Assembly: GCA_002305635.1 (NCBI GenBank)
Contig: DBPR01000006.1
Location: forward strand, 36,555-74,781
Direction: 5' to 3'
From: Anaerolineaceae bacterium UBA1415
GTDB taxonomy: Bacteria > Chloroflexota > Anaerolineae > Anaerolineales > Anaerolineaceae
Length of the DNA: 38,227 bases
Shown here piece by piece: positions 7,927 through 15,811 of this stretch (positions within the stretch are counted from its first letter, which is position 1; each line of letters starts with the position of its first letter). The notes under the pieces are model-generated. The model worked only from the letters and a program-made list of their open reading frames with translations. It was not told where the DNA came from and made no database searches. The translations under genes and the position numbers were made by a program.

Positions 7927-8595
7927 CTATGGCATAAAGTCATTTTCCGCAGAAAGACCAACGACATCATACGCCTGTGCTTCACACTCAGCAGGGAGCG
8001 TTTCGGCATTGGGGCCTTCAACTGAAAAGTATTCGCTCCCATAATAAAACCCCAAAAGAACCAGATCGCCATTTGAGTTGCGTGTCCATCTTGTCACATT
8101 AAAGCCTTTTCCTCCAAGCGTTTTCGAGAAAGAATTCGCATTAAAGGTGTTCATATCCATACCATGACCAAACTGATACATGATGTTGCAGCCGTTGTAG
8201 TTTCTTGATTGCAAGAAATTGTAGCCACGATCGCTATTGACCTTCCATAATTCAGTGTCATAGGTAAGCCAAAAGCCATTGCCGATATCGACAACATCCA
8301 ATGACACAATTGGAACTGGTGTTGGTGGGATAGCGGTCGGTGGAACAGGAGTTGGGGGAACGGCCGTTGGCACCACTTCAGTCGGTTTCGGTTCCTGCGT
8401 AGGGATGGATTCTGGTTGAATCGCAGTTGGAACAACCACAGTTGGTATCGCATTATCTTCCAGTTTGGTTTCTGGTTTCCCTTGCGGATAGATATTAATA
8501 GTTGGTGAGCAAGAAACAGTCATTACAATAATCAATAATATGAGAATTGTACACATGAAAAAACGACCTTCTTTTGAATACTTTTTGTCAGACAT
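7927..8595 (-). CDS. Putative lipoprotein with Pro-Thr linker
   Basis: Protein of 222 residues with no recognised family. A hydrophobic segment (14-27) ends in MTVSC. This resembles a lipobox, though Thr at -3 is unusual, so Cys29 may be the lipid-modified residue. Residues about 45-98 are a flexible linker of repeated PTAV, PPTP and VPPT units, as often precedes a surface domain. The C-terminal 125 residues form an unknown globular domain with Trp and Asn-rich stretches (FWLTYDTELWK, NYNGCNIMYQFG). ATG with AAGGAGG upstream is a good start. Probably surface-exposed; function unknown. Confidence 0.78.
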   Translation of the reverse strand: MSDKKYSKEGRFFMCTILILLIIVMTVSCSPTINIYPQGKPETKLEDNAIPTVVVPTAIQPESIPTQEPKPTEVVPTAVPPTPVPPTAIPPTPVPIVSLDVVDIGNGFWLTYDTELWKVNSDRGYNFLQSRNYNGCNIMYQFGHGMDMNTFNANSFSKTLGGKGFNVTRWTRNSNGDLVLLGFYYGSEYFSVEGPNAETLPAECEAQAYDVVGLSAENDFMP

Positions 8596-8652
8596 TCAGC
8601 CCTCCTTGTACAAGATGAATTAATTTATTTTATCATCTCCATCGATCATTTA

Positions 8653-8690
8653 AACAAAACAGGCTGGGATTTTTTATGCCAGCCTGTCTT
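8653..8690 (-). terminator. Intrinsic terminator of pepF
   Basis: Read on the minus strand, a 9-bp stem (8679-8687 with 8659-8667) is followed by TTTTGTTT. It lies 32 bases beyond the pepF stop. Confidence 0.8.
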
Positions 8691-8721
8691 AATTTCACTA
8701 AACTAGCTTGTTTAGCAAATT

Positions 8722-10491
8722 TTAGAGTGCTTCCAGCCTGTCAACCATACCTGCAATTACATCAAAGCCGCCTTGCCAGAATTCGGCTTTGGTGACGTCC
8801 ATGCCCGCTTCCGCCAAAAGCGGGATCGGGGCGACCGAGCCGCCAGCTGACAAGATGCGCATATACTTCGGCTTGAAGCTCTCGCCCTCTTCCTGGTAGC
8901 GCTTGTAGAGCGCGAAGACCAGCAACTGACCAAAAGCATAGGCATAAACATAGAATGGCGTCCCATAAATATGCGGGATCGAGACCCACTCATACTTGAA
9001 TTCATCGGAAACATCCACCGCGTCGCCAAACTCTTCCTTTAGATTGCGCAAATACGCTTCGGAAAGCTCGTCCACAGAGGCGTTGTTGGCGATCATGTCA
9101 TGAGCTTCGCGTTCAAAGAGCGCGAAATATATCTGGCGGATAATTGTCGCGAAAGCATCGTCCAACTGTCCGAACAAGATGTCCTGCTTAACGCCCTCAT
9201 CCGTTTCGCGTTCAAGCAGCAGGTCCGTGAGGGTCATTTCGCCGAAGGTCGAGGCCGTTTCAGCCAGGGGCAAACAGGCATGCTGGGTGAAGATGCTGTG
9301 TTCTTCCGCCATCATGGAATGAACGGCATGCCCAAGCTCGTGAGCCATCGTAGAAACATCATCTGCCTTGCCCTGATAGTTGAGCAAAACCCAGGGGGTC
9401 AGGTCGGGGCCGAGAGTCGAACAGAAGGCGCCGCCCATCTTGCCTTTGCGGACTTCGCTGTCAACGTGTTTTTCATCAAAGACGCGACCTGCCAGCCGGG
9501 CAAATTTGGGATCGAAGCGTTCAAACGCCTCGAAGGTCATCGCGACCGCTTCATCATAGCTATAGCGCTTGTCCGACTCGCTCACAGGCGCGTAAATATC
9601 ATATCGGCGCAACTTTTCCATGCCGATCTTTTTCGCCTTGAGGCGGAAGAAGCGGTGGAAGATGCCGATATTCTTGCGGGCGACCTCGAGCAAAGTGTCG
9701 ATAACTTCGTCGGGCAGGTCGTTGATGGTGTTGCGAACCGAGATGGGGCTGGCAAAGCCGCGCAAGCCGATGTTCTCATTCTTCCAGTCACGGACAATGT
9801 TTTGATAGATCTGACCCAGAATGGGGGCATCTTTGCCATAAACGCTGTAAAGCTCCTGATACGCTCTGGCGCGCAGATCGGGATCGGCCGAACGAACCAG
9901 GGTCATTAACTCACCGCGGGTCATTTCTTTTTCTTCGCCATCAACTTCCAGATGGAAGACGTAACGGTTGGTCAGCGAGTCGTATAGCATGTCCATGGCG
10001 CTGCTGCCGGTCACATTTTTGATGTTGATGATCTTTTCTTCTGCTTCGCTCAAGGTATAGGGCTTGAAATTGCGGATCTGTTCCAGCCAGTAGCGATAGT
10101 CGCCGCTGCTTTCCAGCAAGCGTGTAGCGTTCTCATCATCGAGCGCTTTCCACCACAAACTGAAGAAGAGGGTACGGTTTTCGAGCTCAGCCACAAACTG
10201 CTGCACGCGCGCGATGGCGATCTGGGCTTTTTGATCCTGGGTGTTGGAAGCAAAGCTGAGAGAGGCAAAGCCGTAAAGCCGATAAGCCAGTTTGTTGGTT
10301 TTTTCCATCTCGCTGACAATTTCCAAAAAATTTTCACTGGAAATATCGGCAGTCAACTGATCACGGTAACCCTCAAATTCTTCCACTGATTTGCTAAGGA
10401 TCTGATAGGTCTCTTCGATTCTGGGGTCATCAAAGCTTTCAAACAGGTCTGACAAGCTCCAGATCGATTGGGTATATTCTTTTTCTGTCAT
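8722..10491 (-). CDS. pepF: Oligoendopeptidase F (M3 family)
   Basis: Cytoplasmic zinc metallopeptidase of 589 residues that cuts short peptides. The zinc motif HELGH (His384, Glu385, His388) sits in STMAHELGHAVHSMMAEEHS, with the third ligand expected in the following LAETASTFGEM. The all-helical N-terminal lid domain covers roughly 1-200, as in PepF. No signal peptide is present. The start was moved to the ATG at 10491 because AAGGA lies properly spaced before it, whereas the ATG eight codons upstream has no ribosome site. Its intergenic region is shared with the divergent thioesterase gene. Confidence 0.94.
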   Translation of the reverse strand: MTEKEYTQSIWSLSDLFESFDDPRIEETYQILSKSVEEFEGYRDQLTADISSENFLEIVSEMEKTNKLAYRLYGFASLSFASNTQDQKAQIAIARVQQFVAELENRTLFFSLWWKALDDENATRLLESSGDYRYWLEQIRNFKPYTLSEAEEKIINIKNVTGSSAMDMLYDSLTNRYVFHLEVDGEEKEMTRGELMTLVRSADPDLRARAYQELYSVYGKDAPILGQIYQNIVRDWKNENIGLRGFASPISVRNTINDLPDEVIDTLLEVARKNIGIFHRFFRLKAKKIGMEKLRRYDIYAPVSESDKRYSYDEAVAMTFEAFERFDPKFARLAGRVFDEKHVDSEVRKGKMGGAFCSTLGPDLTPWVLLNYQGKADDVSTMAHELGHAVHSMMAEEHSIFTQHACLPLAETASTFGEMTLTDLLLERETDEGVKQDILFGQLDDAFATIIRQIYFALFEREAHDMIANNASVDELSEAYLRNLKEEFGDAVDVSDEFKYEWVSIPHIYGTPFYVYAYAFGQLLVFALYKRYQEEGESFKPKYMRILSAGGSVAPIPLLAEAGMDVTKAEFWQGGFDVIAGMVDRLEAL

Positions 10492-10628
10492 TGTTCTTCC
10501 TTTTCCTGATTTCATTGTGACATCATTATACGAGGAATTTCAATGTTTTTTCCATAAAAGCTTCTATCTGCTTCTTTTCGTACTATTGGAATCCTTGAAC
10601 ATTTTTTATCTTTTTATGGCGGATTGAC

Positions 10629-10634
10629 TATAAT
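10629..10634 (+). promoter_or_regulatory. -10 box of the thioesterase/M42 operon
   Basis: A consensus TATAAT lies 25 bases before the thioesterase ATG. The -35 region (about 10605-10611, TTTATCT) is poor. Confidence 0.45.
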
Positions 10635-10659
10635 TTCTTCATCAAAACCAGGAGAACTC

Positions 10660-11115
10660 ATGACCTCAATTCAACCTTCATCCCCTCAGGAATTCACGTT
10701 TTATCTCGATATCCAGGTTCGATATGCGGATCTGGACACACAGCAGCATGTTAACAACGTTGCCATCATGGACTACGTCGAGCATGCCCGCATTGCTTAC
10801 TATCGCGCCAGCGGCATTTGGGACGGAACGATACGCAAAGGCTTTGGCACCGTCGTGGGCGGGCTGAAGATCGATTACGTGACTTCGATCCTTTTTGATG
10901 ATCCGGTGCGCGTGGGCGTGATGGTTTCTCACATCGGAAACAAGAGTATACGCTATCGTTTTCAGGTCGAAAACAGCGAAAATGGGACGGTTTTCGCGCG
11001 AGGAGAAGTGGTTGTGGTATGCTTCAATCACGAAACAGGAGTTTCCCAGCCAGTTCCGCAGGAATGGCGGGAAAAAATCGCAGCTTTCGAAAACAACCAG
11101 GAGTTTTTAGCATGA
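10660..11115 (+). CDS. Hotdog-fold acyl-CoA thioesterase (4HBT family)
   Basis: Protein of 151 residues with the hotdog-fold signature RYADLDTQQHVNNVAIMDYVEHARIAYY. The aspartate of YADLD is in the place of the catalytic residue of 4-hydroxybenzoyl-CoA thioesterases. Likely hydrolyses an acyl-CoA thioester in the cytoplasm; the substrate cannot be told. The ATG at 10660 has AGGAG five bases upstream and was preferred to an earlier in-frame start without one. The stop overlaps the next ATG (ATGA), so the two genes are probably coupled. Confidence 0.88.
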   Translation: MTSIQPSSPQEFTFYLDIQVRYADLDTQQHVNNVAIMDYVEHARIAYYRASGIWDGTIRKGFGTVVGGLKIDYVTSILFDDPVRVGVMVSHIGNKSIRYRFQVENSENGTVFARGEVVVVCFNHETGVSQPVPQEWREKIAAFENNQEFLA

Positions 11116-12182
11116 CAGAATTAGAAAAAGTTCCTTTACCATCAATTGACAATGAATATATGATCGATTTTCTGGCGCGCCTGCTGGAAATCCCAAGCCC
11201 GTCCGGTTACGCCCGAGAGGCGATGGAATTGGTCGAGCAGGAAGCCCGCCGTTTCCCAGAGCTTAAATGCGAATGGACCAAAAAAGGCTCGCTGCTGCTG
11301 AGCCTTGCTGGCCAGAAAGCAGGCGAAAATGGCCCCAGGCGCGCGCTGACGGCCCATGTCGATACTTTGGGCGCGATGGTGCGCGAGATCAAGAGCAACG
11401 GCAGGCTGGAACTGACCAATATTGGCGGCTTTGCGTGGGGCAGCATTGAGGGAGAAAATTGTCTGATCCACACCCGCAACGACGGTGTGATTCGCGGCAG
11501 CCTTTTGCCCGTTGAGGCCTCCGTCCATGTTTATGACAACGTTCGTGAAGCAAAACGAGACAACAAGAGCATGGAAGTGCGCCTTGACGAACGCGTTAGC
11601 AGCGCCGCAGAGGTTCGTTCGCTTGGCATTGATGTGGGCGATTTTGTGTCCTTTGACGCGCGGGTCGAGCTGGTGAACGGCTTCGTCAAATCCAGACATT
11701 TAGATGACAAAGCCTGTGTTGCCAACATTCTGGCAGCCGTCAAAGCCTTGCATGATGCCGGTCTCAAGCCTGCTGAAGACGTGGTCTTCCTGATCGCCAA
11801 TTATGAAGAGGTCGGTCACGGCGGCAGCAGCGACTTCCCGGAAGAGCTGGAAGAGTTGATCTCTCTGGATATGGCCGCAATTGGCTCCGGGCAAAATTCT
11901 GACGAGTACCATGCCAGCATTTGCGTAAAAGACGCCAGCGGGCCGTATCATCACGAGCTTTCCAACAAGCTGAGGGATCTGGCAGAGGATTATGAGATTC
12001 CGGTGAAGGTGGATACCTATGTTCATTACAGCTCAGACGCCAAGGCCTATTGGCGGGCTGGCGGCAGCGCCGCGGTGGCTTTGATCGGCCCGGGCGTAGA
12101 CAGTTCGCATCATTACGAGCGCACGCACACAGACGCCCTGGTCGATACGACCAAATGGGTACTTGCTTATTTGTTAAATTAA
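11112..12182 (+). CDS. M42 family aminopeptidase / glutamyl aminopeptidase-like protein
   Basis: Di-metal aminopeptidase of 356 residues, of the TET/PepA-like M42 family that forms cytoplasmic dodecamers. Expected ligands are visible: His82 and Asp84 in AHVDTLG, Asp198/Asp199 in RHLDDKACVAN, catalytic Glu232 with Glu233 in YEEVGHGG, Asp253 in SLDMAA, and the HH of SSHHYERTH near the C-terminus. The true start is the ATG overlapping the thioesterase stop; AGGAG lies eight bases before it. A longer frame upstream is only read-through within the thioesterase gene. Confidence 0.93.
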   Translation: MTELEKVPLPSIDNEYMIDFLARLLEIPSPSGYAREAMELVEQEARRFPELKCEWTKKGSLLLSLAGQKAGENGPRRALTAHVDTLGAMVREIKSNGRLELTNIGGFAWGSIEGENCLIHTRNDGVIRGSLLPVEASVHVYDNVREAKRDNKSMEVRLDERVSSAAEVRSLGIDVGDFVSFDARVELVNGFVKSRHLDDKACVANILAAVKALHDAGLKPAEDVVFLIANYEEVGHGGSSDFPEELEELISLDMAAIGSGQNSDEYHASICVKDASGPYHHELSNKLRDLAEDYEIPVKVDTYVHYSSDAKAYWRAGGSAAVALIGPGVDSSHHYERTHTDALVDTTKWVLAYLLN

Positions 12183-12195
12183 TCGAATTTTTGGC

Positions 12196-12238
12196 ATAAC
12201 AAAGCGGTTCCCAGGGTGGAACCGCTTTGTTATTTAAT
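12196..12238 (+). terminator. Intrinsic terminator after the M42 peptidase gene
   Basis: A perfect 16-bp stem (12196-12211 with 12218-12233), a 6-base loop, then TTAAT. Confidence 0.85.
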
Positions 12239-12289
12239 ATCTGTAATTTCCTTTTTCGTGCCCTGAAACAGTTTTTTCAAGCCCAGGCA

Positions 12290-12314
12290 GCGGACGGAGC
12301 TCCCCGTCTACAGG
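12290..12314. repeat. Dispersed hairpin element, copy 1 (short)
   Basis: Starts GCGGACGG and ends CCGTCTACAGG around a GACGG/CCGTC stem. Related elements lie at 21429-21473 and 37875-37916. Confidence 0.4.
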
Positions 12315-12340
12315 TGTTACCCCAGTGTCACCTATAGTGG

Positions 12341-12973
12341 CTACAAACGCACCTCGGTGCGGCCGCTGAGTTTGTTTTGCACCCAACGCACGACCTGATC
12401 AACGTGTTCGGGTTTCGAGACAAGATCCAAGTCGTCGCTGTTAACGATCAAAACCGGACTTTGGTCAAAGTTGCCCATCCAGTCTTCATAAAGCTCGTTG
12501 AGCCGGCCAAGATACTCACGTGATATGCCTGCCTCATATTCCCTGCCGCGACAGGCGATCCGCTTCATCAGGGTGTCAACCGATGCTCTCAGGTAAATGA
12601 TCAGACTGGGCATGGGCAGGAGCGATACCAGAATCTGATACAAATCCTGATAGACCTGGTAGTCCCGCTGGCTCAGATCGCCCTGCAGATAAAGATTGCG
12701 GGCAAATATCTGTGCGTCTTCATACACGCTGCGATCCTGCACTACGGTTCCCGTTGCCTGAAGAAGTTCTTTATGGATCTTAAGTCTGCGGGTCAGGAAG
12801 TAGACTTGCGAATGGTAAGACCAGCTTTTCATGTCTTCATAGAAGTCAGCCAGGTAGGGGTTTTCCTCATGCGGCTCATAGAAAGGCGTAAACCCCAACC
12901 TTTCGCTCAGTATTTTTACCAGGGTTGTTTTACCGGCTCCGATATTGCCCGCGATCACAATAAATTTGTCCAT
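12341..12973 (-). CDS. dck: Deoxynucleoside kinase, deoxyadenosine/deoxycytidine kinase type
   Basis: Salvage kinase of 210 residues that phosphorylates a deoxynucleoside. P-loop GNIGAGKTT (8-16), substrate block EPHEENPYLADFYED and, decisively, VVQDRSVYED. The DRS form is that of the B. subtilis Dck-type kinases, in contrast with the DYT form of the second kinase at 25431. The C-terminal lid has RIACRGREYE. The ATG at 12973 was preferred because GAGGAG lies directly upstream; the longer frame begins with an unsupported TTG. A second paralog of the Dgk type in the same window suggests the two-subunit arrangement known from lactobacilli and bacilli. Confidence 0.87.
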   Translation of the reverse strand: MDKFIVIAGNIGAGKTTLVKILSERLGFTPFYEPHEENPYLADFYEDMKSWSYHSQVYFLTRRLKIHKELLQATGTVVQDRSVYEDAQIFARNLYLQGDLSQRDYQVYQDLYQILVSLLPMPSLIIYLRASVDTLMKRIACRGREYEAGISREYLGRLNELYEDWMGNFDQSPVLIVNSDDLDLVSKPEHVDQVVRWVQNKLSGRTEVRL

Positions 12974-13189
12974 AAGCTCCTCAGATTCAATCAATTCTGG
13001 TTAAATTCTATTAGCTTTTTTCAATTTGTGAACCGGGTTTTAAGATTGGTCTTTTTTCCATGTTTCTCATTCAGGTGCTCATTCGTCCCATCATCCTGCA
13101 AATCCAAGTTTCTCCTCACCCGCACTTCGGCTATTCTTTTTCCGCGTTTAGGGCTACCCTACGGCTACCTGTCTGCCCTGCTCTTCTGC

Positions 13190-13271
13190 CCTCACCCCGG
13201 CTTCGCCGACCCTCTCCCACTGAGAGGGCTATTTTTAATCTGCCCTACGGCACCCTTTCCTGCTGAAAGGG
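13190..13271. repeat. REP-like double hairpin in a 394-bp gene-free stretch
   Basis: Two adjacent palindromes, CCCTCTC/GAGAGGG (13210-13228) and CCCTTTC/GAAAGGG (13253-13271), follow a CCCTCACCCCGG block. The first is trailed by TATTTTT. This looks like a dispersed intergenic repeat. The rest of 12974-13367 holds no gene I can support. Confidence 0.45.
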
Positions 13272-13319
13272 CAGGCAAAAATGATTATCCGGTGTTCATG
13301 GAGACAATGCAATTAAAGC

Positions 13320-13346
13320 AACAAGCCGACGAGTGGTCGGCTTGTT
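13320..13346 (-). terminator. Terminator hairpin of the M14 carboxypeptidase gene
   Basis: A perfect 11-bp stem (13320-13330 with 13336-13346) with a 5-base loop, 22 bases beyond the stop codon. The T tract on the minus strand is broken (GCTTTAATT). Confidence 0.7.
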
Positions 13347-13367
13347 GGTTGTACGCTTGTCTACTGC

Positions 13368-15176
13368 TTATTTTTGTTTCGTCGGGTTACCAAACACCAG
13401 GGGCAGGAAAATCTCTTCCTGCACCGGAATTTGGGTAGGGGTTGGGTAGGGAAGCGTGGGCGTGGGCTGCGGGGTTGGGGTCGGCAGCTCGGTGGGTTCC
13501 GGTGTTGTGGTTCCGCCGCCATTAACAGTGAAGAATACAGCCGTGGGAGCGCCCCAGCCGGTTCCCTGGCCATCCCAGCCTTCCAGATAGAGAACATGCT
13601 GTCCGGGTTCCAGATTGAGGTTGCTGAGCGAAATCGCAAGCTCCCCTGTCCAAACAGGTACCTGTTTGCGCAGTGTTACCACTTTCGGGTTGGAGCCGGC
13701 GATCCAGGACGGTGTGTCAATTGACCAACGGATCGAGTCGATATTCTGTGAGGGCACGCCGCCTTGATAGGTACTGTAGCGAGTGTCATCGACGGTGTAA
13801 TTGATCACCAGATTCTGACCAGGATCAATCGTTTCGTCTTCCACGGTCAATTGCGTGATCTCAGGAGCATAGGTCATCTTATAAGGTTTTCGCGCGATCT
13901 TTACGGCACGAATCAAGGCCTGGATATTCCGGGGATTGATATCGTTCTCAAAAACGCTGCAAGACTGATGGAAGCTGTCGCCAACTTCAAAACAAAAGCC
14001 CGGCAAACCCAATTCGCCATAGGCCCAGTCATCAGTTGTTCCTGCTGAGGGGTACAACTCCGTGGATTTTTGAGGCGTGTGACCATTGTAATAGGCGAAT
14101 TTATAACTCATCACGCGCAGGCTGGCATTGTTGGGGGCGTTATCGTAGGTGTAGCCCCAGGGCCAAAGCACCAGTCGGGAATAGCTGTGCAGGTCAATAA
14201 ACATTCCCGTAGCGGTCAGCTCATTGACCGGATCAGTCGGGTTAGGTCCGCGCATATCGGGATAAAGCGTGCGAACATAATTGAGCAACGCCTGGGTCTC
14301 AGGCTCAGAACCCTGAGAAGCACCCGGGTAAGTTTCGCTACACTGTTGACCACCAGCCTGCCATGCGAAGGGCCAGTTGCGGTTCAGATCAGCGCCACGA
14401 CCGTCTGAACCCGTGCCACCGGCGCAATAGTTATTATTCGTATTCTTGCGCCAAAGCCACTGCAGGTTGGCTTCATCCTGTGTGCGACCATCAGGATTTG
14501 TAACGAGCACAAGGTGAATATTGTTGTAATCCAGCAGCCATTTGACATCCGCGTTGGTTTCATAATTGCTGAGCAAATATTCCGCAAAGCGAAGATTGAG
14601 CTCAACCGGCGCCCATTCACGGGCATGAATGCCGCTCATGAAAAAGGCATCGTTCTTTGGGATCCCGGTCACGGTTTGATTGCCAAGCACCATAACTCTG
14701 ATATCCCAGCCCTGGCTTGCGTTTTGAGTCTTTTCCCAGGAATCGCCGATATCGCGGATCTCAACCAGGTCAGGATAGGTAACTGCCAGTTGATCTGCTG
14801 AGGTATAGACTTCCTGGATGGTTCGGTAGCAGGGGTAGCCGGGAATGCCTGTAGTTTGGCCAGCCAGGGGCTTAATGGCTTGATTGATCAGGCTGGTATA
14901 GGCCTGGTCGACCAGCCAGCTGACGCCTTCCGCCTGCAGCGCATCGCGGGTGATTTGATTACTAAAAACTTTGATGGTTTTGGTGTTATGGTCTACCTCA
15001 ACCACGTCATAGCGATTGGCAAGGTCAGCCAGTTGATCGCGGTTTTGGAAGTGGATGATCAGAACCTGATTGTCAAAAACAGGTTCTTCTGCCTGGACTG
15101 GTTCGGACTGTACCAGGCTAAACAAGATGAAAATTGCCATAAGAAGGGGTAAAACACGGGTAAATCGCTTAAGCAT
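13368..15176 (-). CDS. Secreted M14 zinc carboxypeptidase
   Basis: Exported carboxypeptidase of 602 residues. A signal peptide (1-29, hydrophobic 9-22, AQA-like end VQA) is followed by a propeptide-like region (about 30-105) and an M14 catalytic domain (about 110-420). All key residues are present: His184 and Glu187 (GIHAREW), Arg266 (DLNRNWPF), His330 (DLHSYS) and Glu397 (FCFEVGD). A beta domain follows (about 425-560), then a linker of PTPTPQPTPT type, and the protein ends with IFLPLVFGNPTKQK. The terminal LPLVF is shared with other secreted proteins here. The ATG at 15176 has GGAG five bases upstream; the longer frame has no ribosome site. An active enzyme is predicted, in contrast to its paralog at 21526. 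Confidence 0.93.
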   Translation of the reverse strand: MLKRFTRVLPLLMAIFILFSLVQSEPVQAEEPVFDNQVLIIHFQNRDQLADLANRYDVVEVDHNTKTIKVFSNQITRDALQAEGVSWLVDQAYTSLINQAIKPLAGQTTGIPGYPCYRTIQEVYTSADQLAVTYPDLVEIRDIGDSWEKTQNASQGWDIRVMVLGNQTVTGIPKNDAFFMSGIHAREWAPVELNLRFAEYLLSNYETNADVKWLLDYNNIHLVLVTNPDGRTQDEANLQWLWRKNTNNNYCAGGTGSDGRGADLNRNWPFAWQAGGQQCSETYPGASQGSEPETQALLNYVRTLYPDMRGPNPTDPVNELTATGMFIDLHSYSRLVLWPWGYTYDNAPNNASLRVMSYKFAYYNGHTPQKSTELYPSAGTTDDWAYGELGLPGFCFEVGDSFHQSCSVFENDINPRNIQALIRAVKIARKPYKMTYAPEITQLTVEDETIDPGQNLVINYTVDDTRYSTYQGGVPSQNIDSIRWSIDTPSWIAGSNPKVVTLRKQVPVWTGELAISLSNLNLEPGQHVLYLEGWDGQGTGWGAPTAVFFTVNGGGTTTPEPTELPTPTPQPTPTLPYPTPTQIPVQEEIFLPLVFGNPTKQK

Positions 15177-15251
15177 TGAATCTCCATTTGGTTTTAAAAA
15201 GTGGTTTCGCTTAAATAAACGAGCGGCTGTTGCCAGACCGCTTAATATTAC

Positions 15252-15272
15252 ACCCAAGTATGAAAATTGGGT
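15252..15272. promoter_or_regulatory. Inverted repeat between rrf2-type gene and M14 gene
   Basis: ACCCAA-N9-TTGGGT upstream of the M14 gene. A larger 11-bp inverted repeat, AATAAACGAGC (15214-15224) with GCTCGTTTATT (15319-15329), brackets it. A possible operator for the regulator encoded just upstream; no binding is shown. Confidence 0.35.
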
Positions 15273-15324
15273 ATTAAATAGACAAGTTTCTTATATCTGG
15301 CGGCAGCTTCCTTTGCCAGCTCGT

Positions 15325-15735
15325 TTATTGTAGTTCAATCAGATCAGCCAGGGTGGTGCTTTTTAGTTCGTTTTCGATGAAAGTCTGCGTTGTCTGCCAG
15401 TATCTTTTTAGTTGTTCACTTAAGGGGAAAGTACAGGGCTCAGAATTTCCCAGACACTTGTTGATCAGCACCGGTCCATCGATGGCCGCGATCACTTCAT
15501 AAACACTTATTTCGCTGGCTGGTTTTGCGAGCATAACGCCGCCTCTCGCGCCGCGTTGTGTGCGGATCAAACCTGCCTGTGCCAATAACATGTTAATTCT
15601 TGAAAGGAAGAGGCGTGAAATATGCATTTCTTCGGCAATTACACTGGACGAAATCCATTTTCCTTGTTCCTTCCATGCCAAAAACGACATCGCACGGATC
15701 GCATAATCAACCTGATTGGTAAGCTGCAAATTCAT
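15325..15735 (-). CDS. Rrf2 family transcriptional regulator
   Basis: Winged-helix regulator of 136 residues. The Rrf2 signature is clear: MNLQLTNQVDYAIRAMSFLA, the recognition region HISRLFLSRINMLLAQAGLIRTQRGARGGVMLAKPASEI and the dimer helix. Rrf2 proteins with Fe-S clusters (IscR, NsrR) carry three Cys; here only two are seen, in KCLGNSEPCTF, so cluster binding is uncertain. ATG with AAGGA upstream. It lies 149 bases upstream of the secreted M14 gene on the same strand and may control it, or the cluster may act elsewhere. No isc, suf or cysteine genes are adjacent. Confidence 0.9.
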   Translation of the reverse strand: MNLQLTNQVDYAIRAMSFLAWKEQGKWISSSVIAEEMHISRLFLSRINMLLAQAGLIRTQRGARGGVMLAKPASEISVYEVIAAIDGPVLINKCLGNSEPCTFPLSEQLKRYWQTTQTFIENELKSTTLADLIELQ

Positions 15736-15811
15736 GTCATCCTTTCCTGTGTGCCTTGTTTGTGTGATGAATCAAACCATTTGCAAAAACCAGTTTATCA
15801 CGAGCTTTTAC

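Noticed and set aside
9100..9909. Open frame of 269 codons on the plus strand inside pepF
   Set aside because: Antisense shadow of a well-conserved gene, without a ribosome site.
12773..13438. Open frame of 221 codons on the plus strand across a kinase start and a gene-free stretch
   Set aside because: It runs through the hairpin repeats and two genes on the other strand and has no recognisable domain.
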